DNA from: Anniella stebbinsi | Taxonomy: Eukaryota; Chordata; Lepidosauria; Squamata; Anniellidae | Assembly (NCBI GenBank): GCA_029215795.1 | Contig: JARDYH010000005.1 | Span: forward strand, 163,705,814-163,769,813 | Direction: 5' to 3' | Length of the DNA stretch: 64,000 nt | In this document: in pieces, positions 57,069-64,000 of the stretch | Layout: every line of letters starts with the position of its first letter | How positions within the stretch are numbered: position 1 is the first letter of the stretch | The notes under the pieces: generated by a model | Told to the model about the DNA's origin: nothing | The model's input: only the letters and a program-made list of their open reading frames with translations | Database searches by the model: none | Made by a program: the position numbers and the translations under genes

Positions 57069-57684
57069 CAGAGCAATGAAGGTCTCAAGGGTAGGGGAGC
57101 ACAGGGGGGATGTGGAGGGTTTGTTTATGTATTGTGTTTATTTTATGTATTATATGTTGAAAATTAAATAAAATTATAAAAAAAAATCTATGGGACTCAT
57201 GGAAAGAAAAAGTATTGATAATAGACTTAATATACTAATAGAGAAAAGAGATAGAGATATTATAGAAACAATTCAAGCGAGGGGAGGGTGTTGGGTTTAG
57301 GATAACGGTTATTGTAGTTGTTTTTGTTGTTATTGCAGTTATCATGGTCTTTTTCTTTTGATGTTTGTTTTGGTATGAAAATTTAATAAAAACTTATTTA
57401 CAAAAAAAAAAAAAAGAAGGAAGTTGCTGCCACTGACATTTTTTTGGCTCAACTGTATTGGCTACAGGAACATGTGAGGCTAATGAAGGCAATGTGGGGC
57501 TTATATATACTTGTTCTTTCAGTACGAGGGTAATGCATGGATGGGTGTTGAAAGGCAGCTCACAAAAGATGCAAGGATGCTGTATTGTCTTATGTATCCT
57601 TCCCTGGTTTGCAAAGTACTTTGGAAATGTTAAGTCCTTTCATGCAATTTCTCCAGAGGCCCTATGAAAGCTGTTATCGCGAAT

Positions 57685-57880
57685 CTAAAGCTTCTCTCTT
57701 TGCATGAACCTCCTGCTGTCCAGGAGGCATCTTTTCGGCATGGCTTCTGTTATGAACGAACTGTCCTTCCCGGCACAACTTCTTTCTGCATAAAGGCTGT
57801 TCACACAGTTTTCTTTCCTGTGCGGTGGCCTTGATGTTTTCCAGTCTTGGGGGAGGAATGTCTCATCTTCGGATTTTGTG
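57685..57880 (-). other. Exon-like segment repeated in all units (unit 3 copy)
   Basis: After the acceptor-like TTCATCCCAG a frame of about 65 codons is open (FLPQDWKTSRPPHRK near the start, LLDSRRFMQREKL at the end) to a TAG at 57,685. Its first 45 codons match the 30.2-kb copy. The role is unknown. Confidence 0.35.
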
Positions 57881-57947
57881 CTGGGATGAAAAGAATTAAA
57901 ATAAAATGAGAGAATTACCAACTCAGATCCTGGAGAAGGGTTGAGGA

Positions 57948-57970
57948 GTGGTGGTGGTGGTGGTGGTGGT
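57948..57970. repeat. (GGT)n microsatellite
   Basis: About 7-8 GGT units, absent from the paralogous places in units 1 and 2. Confidence 0.9.
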
Positions 57971-58439
57971 ATGAATAATAAAGCCAATTGAGAGAGATTG
58001 AAATGACTCTTCATATTTACCTGTGAAGAAGAAATGTGACAGCTTGGGAACGAATTACAAGAGAGGGACAATTTAATGGCAGCAGAGCTGTCCCTTTAAA
58101 TAAGGGTCTGCCTGCAGTTGTGTATAACAGGTGGGCGACCTGAAGCCCTAGGCCTAATTTCAAAAGCCTTCTGTGTGTGATCAGGTTAGCGCTCTGAAAA
58201 TAGCGACCTGCCAATTTCCTGGTAGCCTGCTAGGCAAGAAAAAAAAGGGAGAGAAAAGGGGATGCTAGAAAGAAAGGGAGAGAGAGAGAGCAAAAAGAGG
58301 GTGGCTGAGAGAGAGGAGGGCTGGCAGAAAGAATGAACAAAAGGGTTGGCAGAAAGTGAGAGGGAAAAGGGAGTGCCAGAAAGAGAGAAAAGAGGGAAGA
58401 GGGAGGGAAAGAGGGAAGTGGGGGGGGAAGAGAGAGAAT

Positions 58440-58980
58440 AAATAAATAAATATTTGTTTTATTACAGCCTATTGGCCAGTAGTACATAATTTAAAAATAC
58501 ATAATAAAGGACTAGTATTAAAACACTTGAAATAGGAAACATTGGTGAGCTGAACATAGGGCTCACCCCTTAAAAAGTAAAATACATTACAATAAATATA
58601 TGAGTAAACAACAGTCCGAGGCTTTCCACCTACTTAATACTAGACAGATTAAGATGCCAAAAGGTATACTATTTATGGTGAGTTGGCATAAGGACCCATA
58701 AGATGTTATACAACCATTAGGGCTCTGCAGCCAATTGCACAATGGAGGAACTTGGCTACTTGCAGGGTCATATACTTGTTTGAGCCCTGCAGGAGGATAC
58801 TCATCAGGGTTCCTTTTAAGTTACCAGCTAAGGCACGTGTAATCGGCCATATCAAGGCTTCTCTCATTGTGGTATAAAAACAACAGTCGAATAGAACATG
58901 TTCAACCGTTTCAACCTCTGAGTTGTTACACGGACAGTATCTGGCACCAGCTGGGATTTTATTATATCTGCCCTCCAGAA
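58440..58980 (-). mobile_element. Non-LTR retrotransposon 3' fragment with zinc-knuckle
   Basis: On the minus strand a CPCNNSEVETVEHVLFDC motif (C-x-C...H...C, as in the C-terminal zinc-binding domain of several LINE clades) is followed by broken coding sequence and a tail of TATTTATTTATT. It interrupts the GA-rich 3' flank in unit 3 only. The clade is not clear. Confidence 0.6.
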
Positions 58981-58989
58981 GTTTGGAGG

Positions 58990-59014
58990 GGAGAGAGAGA
59001 GAGAGAGAGAGAGA
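58990..59014. repeat. (GA)n microsatellite, KZFP 3' flank
   Basis: About 12 GA units, the counterpart of 12,729-12,766 and 30,690-30,729. Confidence 0.9.
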
Positions 59015-59209
59015 AGGGGTGGCAGAAAGAGGGAGGGAAAAGATAGAGAACCCATGTTTATTGTTGGTTGTTCAAAGTGGTGAACAAGACACCCTGCAGA
59101 AAATGTCCTGGGTTCAGACAAAAGGCTAACCCACGGTTCAACAAACAAGCCAAACTCAACCAATGAGTGTGGGTTTACATCTTGTCTGAACAACCCCAGT
59201 ACGCCAGTG

Positions 59210-59403
59210 GGCAGAAAGTACACAGCAACACCATGAGACCCTACATCCCACACCCCCTCCAAGCCTGTTCTATACACAACCAGCATACCAGAGCACCTCT
59301 CACCTGCATGGGCTTTTCATGGCTTAGCCCAGTTTCGTTTGCTTCCTATGTGGATCTTCTAGTGACTCACAAAATGTGGGCGCTGATTGAACCGTTTCCC
59401 ATA
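59210..59403 (-). pseudogene. KZFP gene 3 remnant: last half finger and tail
   Basis: The minus strand matches the end of the finger exon of genes 1 and 2: GKRFNQRPHFVSH, a stop where the second half of the finger begins, then the degraded tail. Upstream the sequence jumps straight into the MITE that lies 5' of the finger exon in the other copies. All other fingers are deleted. The junction near 59,400 has a short CCA/CCATAA overlap between the two sides. The gene cannot make a zinc-finger protein. Confidence 0.85.
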
Positions 59404-59469
59404 ATGTTCAGCTCAAAAAGCTTAACTACTGTGGCTTAGCGTGTCATCTTAACAGAGTCAATATAAAAG

Positions 59470-59765
59470 GCATAAGAACCTAAGAAGAGCCCTGCTGGAT
59501 CAGATCAAGCATCCATCTAGTCCAGCGCTCTGTTCACACCGTGGCCAACCAGCTGTTGGCTGGGGCCCCGCAAGCAAGACACGGTGCAACAGCACCCTCC
59601 CACCCATGTTCCCCAGCAACTGGTGCACACAGGCTTACTGCCTCGAATACTGGAGGGAGCACATAGCCATCAGGACTAGTAGCCATTCATAGCCTTCTCC
59701 TCCAGGCATAAAAGGCTTCAGGTACTCTTAAGACTCTGCTGGAGCAGGTTGCTCACTTGTAGCGT
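59470..59765 (-). mobile_element. CR1-like LINE 3' end
   Basis: GCCCTGCTGGATCAGATCAA and GTTCACACCGTGGCCAACCA, paralogous to 17,205-17,475. It follows the MITE remnant (59,405-59,460) directly, so the region that held the linker exon is missing. Confidence 0.65.
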
Positions 59766-59911
59766 TCTGTGGTGCTGCAACTACTGGCCTGCCTTGTGCT
59801 CGGGACGTCTTGTCAAGGTCAGGACAGGACATTCATCTCAGCCAGTTTAAGTGTTTCCCCCTGAAGTCTGTTTCTTGACATCAGCTATCAAGTTTTGATT
59901 TTACTTTTCTT

Positions 59912-60510
59912 TAGAATGTTTTTATTAAAGTTTTTCATATATTCAACATACCATAGAACTTATAACCTAATGCAAAATAATATATTATACTTCCCTCCCT
60001 CCCCCATAAAAATAAATAAATAAATAAAGGAATGAAACTTATTTCCCTTATTTCCTTTTTAAATTCTGATATTACTATAAATTTATTATAAATGTATTCT
60101 ATATTGGAAATTTCATAACATTTATGCAATCCATATCTCCTTAGCTATGTTCGGCATATGTCAGCAACTCAAAATCTATTGTGTGTAAAATGAATTCCCA
60201 CCATATAACACTAAATACTGGTGGCTCATCTTTGCCTTGTAGTAATAATAATGTACACATTATTTTTTCACAAATTGCAAGAGACCTTATATTCTCATAT
60301 CATGCCTCTTTATCTAGGCATCCAAATTTTTCCACTGCTGTACTATTGTCCGTCTTGCAGCTGCTATTAAAAAAGTTACTCATTGTTTGGCTACAAGAGG
60401 TTCATCATCACTATACAAGGATAATATCTTACTAATCCCTTAAAATTTATTGAGTGGAATTCCTACAGTTTTGTAACTTGGCCTTTTGAAAACGTTGTAT
60501 CTGGAAAGAC
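59912..60510 (-). mobile_element. L1 LINE 3' fragment
   Basis: It is paralogous to 17,560-18,260 and 35,630-36,270; minus-strand L1 C-terminal sequence with an AT-rich tail. Confidence 0.7.
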
Positions 60511-60613
60511 TGTATGCAAGTGTATCTTCATCAATTCCAGCTTCTTCCTGTTAATGCTTTGAGTCCTGCAATAGTTGTTGCAAGAGGAGGACAAGGCCAT
60601 CATACCCCCTTAC

Positions 60614-60715
60614 CCAAAATGGTGTCAGAGCTCTTCGCATCTTGGGAATCTGGAACCCACGGCTCTTCTCCTTGTTCCAGCTGGGCAATGAGCTCAGGCT
60701 TTGGGGCAAGAAATC
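60614..60715 (-). pseudogene. KZFP gene 3, KRAB-B exon (stranded)
   Basis: This is a complete 102-bp KRAB-B exon with the same acceptor, donor and phase as genes 1 and 2. It encodes [20 protein letters not shown] with no change from gene 1 that I can see at protein level. No linker or finger exon follows in this unit. It could only serve in a truncated KRAB-only product or by splicing onto gene 2 exons. KRAB-A of this unit would lie just right of the window. Confidence 0.85.
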
Positions 60716-60804
60716 CTGCTCAGGAAAGAAAAGAACAGGAGCATCAGAAGATAGCTGAATGTTTAAAATACTTATTCCTTACACAATCATTTCATTTAGA
60801 ATGT

Positions 60805-62385
60805 TACCTCATGCTAAGGTTACAACAGCTGGGATTGTTCAGCTCGGAAAAAAGGTGGCTGAGGGGAGAAATGATGGGATTGTACAAAAGTACATATGGT
60901 GTGGAGAACGTGGATATAGGGAGACATTTTTCTCCCTCTCTCACAATACTAGGGCCGTGTCTACACCAGCCATTTCTCCCACAATGGTATTGAGGTCATC
61001 CCTACCAGGCCACATGGCGTTCTCCTATTGCCACAGGGATCTAGGGATAACCCCTCAGTGTTTCCAGTAGATCAATAGCTGCTTTTCTCTCGTTTCCCCC
61101 CACTCCTCAAATATCCCGAGGCACGCTGCTGGTGTGCCCTCCCCACACAATGCTGTTGCTGGTCCTCGCGAGTAGTGGGGCTCAGTGAACAGCTTTGCGG
61201 AGTGAGTCCATTGATATCTGGGGTGAGGGGGAGAGCATTGTCGCCACATTCTGGATGGGTCTCGGTGCCATGTGTGTGAGTGTGTTTTAACAAATAACTA
61301 CACAAACGATCATAATTGTGCTCTTGAGCAAGTGTTAGGAGTGGTAAAAAAACACCATCACCCCGGAACGGCTCTCCTTTACTTGCAGCAAACCTCTCTC
61401 ATAAAACTAGGGCCATGTCTACACCAGCCATTTATACCAGGATGATATTGAGGTCATTCCTACTAGGCCACATGGCATTCACCTACTCCCACGGTGATCT
61501 AGGGACAACCCCTCAGATATCCCAGGAAAGCGATAATTGCTTTTGTCCCGTTTTTACCCCCACTCAAAAATCCTGAGGTATGCGACTGGTGTGCCCTCCC
61601 CTAGCAAAGTTGTTGCTGGTCCTCACGTGTAGTGGGGCTCAGCAAACAGGTTTGTGGAGCGAGCTGATGGGTATTGGGGGCACTGTCGCCATGTTCTGGA
61701 TGGGTCTTGGCACCAACTGTTGTGTGTGTGAGTGTGTTTTAACAAATAACAATAACACAAAGGATCGCAACTGTGCTCTTGAGCAAATGTCAGGAGTGGT
61801 AAAAGAAAACACCGTCACCCCAGAACGGCTCTCCTTTACTTGCGGCAAACCTCTCTGGTGTGTGCCCCGTGAGGGACGACTGCTGAAGCACAAAACTTCG
61901 CAATCATCCCTCCCCCTCTTAAAGGGTTCTAGGTGTAGATGAGCCTTAGAACCCAATGGGATCATCCCTTGAAGCTGATTGGTGAGAGATTCAGAACTGA
62001 TAAAAGGAAGGACTACTTCATACAGCGCATTGTAAAACTCTGGAATTCACTACCACAAAATGTGGTGATAGCCACCAATTTGGATGGCTTTAAAAGGGGG
62101 TTGGATGAATTCCTGGAAGAGAAAGCTATCAATGGCTACTAGTCCTAATGGCTATGTGCTATCTCCAGTATCAGATACAGTAAGCAGACGGAGAGGAGGG
62201 TAAGAAATAAATCGTTATTATTATTATAACTAGTTGGTGGGGAACATGGGTGGGAGGGTGCTGTTGTACCATGCCCTGCTTGTGGGTCCCAGGTAGACAG
62301 CCAGTTGGCCACTGTGTGAGCAAAGTGTTGGACTAGATGCACCCTTGGTCTGATCCAGCATGGCTCTTCTTATGTTCTCATCCTT
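60805..62385 (+). mobile_element. CR1 LINE 3' part with enlarged insertion
   Basis: CR1 C-terminal sequence at 60,805-60,945 resumes at about 62,000 (QRIVKLWNSLPQNVVIATNL) and ends with the GTTGGCCACTGTGTGAGC region near 62,310. The interruption is about 1 kb here, against 310 bp in gene 2, because the GGGCCGTGTCTACACCAGCC-type repeat is present twice. An (ATT)n insertion lies near 62,215. Confidence 0.75.
60945..61850. repeat. Direct tandem duplication of about 455 bp
   Basis: 60,945-61,400 and 61,400-61,850 align: both start ACTAGGGCC(G/A)TGTCTACACC and end with CTCTCCTTTACTTGC(A/G)GC. They differ by many substitutions, so the duplication is not recent. Confidence 0.75.
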
Positions 62386-62589
62386 AGAACTTCAGTTAGG
62401 GAAGGAAACTTTTAAATAACACACAAACATTCATGGGCCTATATTGGAATGTATGGCACTCTTCCCGAAGGACTACAGTTCCCCTCACCCTGATCATTGG
62501 CCATGCTGGCTGGGGCTGATGGGAGCTGTAGTGCAAAACATCTGGAGGCACCGGGCTGGAGAAACCTGCTTTGGAGCCATTAAGAGTTT

Positions 62590-62745
62590 TATTGGTATTT
62601 TAAGAATGTATTCATTTTTATATGAGTTTAATCAGTTTTATGTATTTTATATCATGTTTTAAGATTGTTCCCTGCCTCGATCCAGAGGGAGAGGCAGGTA
62701 AGAAATAAATAAATATATTATTATTATTATTATTATTATTATTGA
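62590..62745 (+). mobile_element. LINE 3' tail with (ATT)n run
   Basis: Paralogous to 37,500-37,660; it ends in about nine ATT units (62,716-62,743). Confidence 0.55.
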
Positions 62746-63438
62746 ATCTAATTGGATTGTATTCATTGCGGCTGTCAACAACAAGTTCTCTATGAAAAAA
62801 TTTAAACCATAGTAATGCCCAAGGTTTAAAAAGGACTAACAATTGTCTTTAAAAGAGACAAGCCTTTAAAAGGAGATTGGACAGTCCACAAGGGAGGTTA
62901 CCTGATCAAAAACTGACATCCAATTAGTCTGACAGGATTGGCACTGAAAAGACCACAATGTAGGCACCAGGCAAACCCATCTGGGGGTGTAACTACAGAA
63001 AAATATCTCTCCTTAATAGACACCTGCTTCGTCTCCTTTGGAAACCAGGAACGGGTCTCTGAAGATGATCAGAGCTTCTGGGCAGGAATATATGGGAGGC
63101 AACTGTCCTTCAGGTAACATGGCCCCAAATTCTTTAGGCTTTAATTCAAGGCTGGGGAAACCGGTGGCCTTCCGGATGTTGTAAGACTACAACTCCCATA
63201 TGAGCATTTTGAACTGGGACTGGAAACAGACTGGAAGTCAGTGCAAGTCACAAATGCTGGTGTAACAAGTCTGTAATGGGCGAGTCACTGTCAACAACCG
63301 TGCAACCTTATCTATCCTATCCTATCTATCACATTTCTATACCGCCCAATAGACACAGCTCTCTGGGTGATCACAACCATAATGCACTGCAGTAGCCTGG
63401 TTCCCCCTAGGTGGTAACCCTGTTCTCATCCTCACTGG
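62746..63438. other. Intron 2 of gene 3 with two empty insertion sites
   Basis: It matches gene 2 at 37,670-38,622 and 39,474-39,496. It lacks the mariner MITE (site near 62,897) and the solo LTR (site near 63,416) found there. No gene seen. Confidence 0.7.
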
Positions 63439-63529
63439 GACAGCTGGTGGTAATGGGAGTTGTAGTTCAACACATTTGGAGGGTACCAGTTGAGGAAGGC
63501 TGATTTTGGATGATAAAAGGCTGCCATTT

Positions 63530-63925
63530 TAGGAACCTAAGAGGGGCCTTGCTGGATCAGGCAATGGTCCATCTAGTCCAGCATTGACCCTATTCAGACA
63601 ACACACCACGCCAAGGTGGTTAAGCATTTTGAGCTAAATATTATGTGAACCATGACTTCGCATGTTGTGTGAACCATTCCTAACCATGGTGGCTACAGAA
63701 CCACAGTTTAAACTCACTAACCATTTGCTGCAAAAGGCTTAGCGGTCTAACCGGGACTTAGCGTGTTGTCTGAACCGGCTCATTCTGTTCACACAGTGGC
63801 CAACCTATTAGAAGGACATGAGGGCAGCAGCACCCTTCCGCTCATGTTCCCCAGCAACAGGTGCACACAGTCATACTGCATAGGCATAGTGATCTTGACT
63901 TGCCCCTAAAAGCCTGTCAACGCCT
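63530..63925 (-). mobile_element. CR1-like LINE 3' end with inserted MITE
   Basis: Same arrangement as 97-480 and 39,593-39,975, with the family 1 MITE at 63,591-63,779. The paralogous KRAB-A exon would begin about 80-90 bp beyond the window end. Confidence 0.65.
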
Positions 63926-64000
63926 TGACAGGATTGTTTTGAGATCCTTGTCTTGTTTGATGCATTCAGAATATATCTGTAGACCTTTGGATAAAGCAAG

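Larger units (their letters stand above)
51620..57197 (+). mobile_element. Younger near-full-length L1 with 16-bp target duplication
   Basis: The element 51,636-57,181 (5.5 kb) is flanked by AAAAATCTATGGGACT at 51,620-51,635 and 57,182-57,197. The left end starts GGGGCGGGACTTCC, a plausible L1 5' start. A 365-bp 5' region, ORF1 and ORF2 follow, ending ATTAAATAAAATTATAAAAA. The cut site on the opposite strand (TTTTT/GT) is close to the L1 endonuclease preference. ORF1 has one frameshift and ORF2 several, so it is recent but not active. Confidence 0.93.
49161..57410 (+). mobile_element. Older 5'-truncated L1, split by a younger L1
   Basis: Left part 49,161-51,635; right part 57,198-57,410 with an AATAAAAACTTATTTAC tail and an A-run. 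The first 304-codon stretch (49,267-50,181) has RT motifs KSPGDDG (just upstream), TLIPKPNK, TLDLYKAFDTV, RQGCPLSPLLF and the active-site YADD. It continues through frames 50,159-50,779 and 50,836-51,135, then a zinc-knuckle-like part near 51,180. The endonuclease and ORF1 are missing. Stops and frameshifts are present, so it is inactive. Confidence 0.9.

Overview
The window looks like nuclear DNA of a squamate reptile (lizard-like). The repeat mix is CR1, L2 and L1 LINEs, tRNA-derived SINEs, hAT and mariner-type DNA transposons, endogenous-retrovirus LTRs and a Penelope-like scrap. Introns have GT/AG borders and there are no bacterial features. The lineage call is inference from repeat content.

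The backbone is a tandem array of KRAB C2H2 zinc-finger genes (KZFPs), all read on the minus strand from right to left. Each unit had the same design: a promoter with ZNF143/THAP11-type motifs, exon 1 ending in ATG-CCR, a KRAB-A exon, a 102-bp KRAB-B exon, a 105-bp linker exon and one large zinc-finger exon. Internal coding introns are all phase 1. Gene 0 enters from the left edge (exon 1 near 2.62 kb, KRAB-A at 530-656). Gene 1 (23.35 to 12.90 kb) keeps exon 1, KRAB-B, linker and 28 fingers, but its KRAB-A region is replaced by LINEs. Gene 2 (42.76 to 30.87 kb) is open across all five exons (830 codons, 24 fingers), but its KRAB-A exon has a net 51-bp in-frame loss. Gene 3 (right part) keeps KRAB-B at 60.6 kb and has lost its linker exon and nearly all fingers; its KRAB-A would lie just past the right edge.

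Between and inside the units lie mobile elements. These are a rearranged endogenous retrovirus (7.1-12.0 kb), a cluster of L2 fragments with a 405-bp tandem duplication (18.9-21.0 kb), a 5'-truncated L1 (21.0-22.5 kb), a GC-rich non-autonomous hAT with an 8-bp target duplication (26.0-27.4 kb), two solo LTRs with 5-bp duplications (33.6 and 38.6 kb), a decayed 5.7-kb BED-finger hAT transposon (43.4-49.2 kb), and an older L1 (49.2-57.4 kb) split by a nearly full-length younger L1 (51.6-57.2 kb) with a 16-bp target duplication.

Because the units are paralogous, several insertions can be checked against an empty site in a sister copy. Together the copies show KZFP turnover: finger-array expansion, KRAB core loss, exon loss and complete loss of the DNA-binding array.
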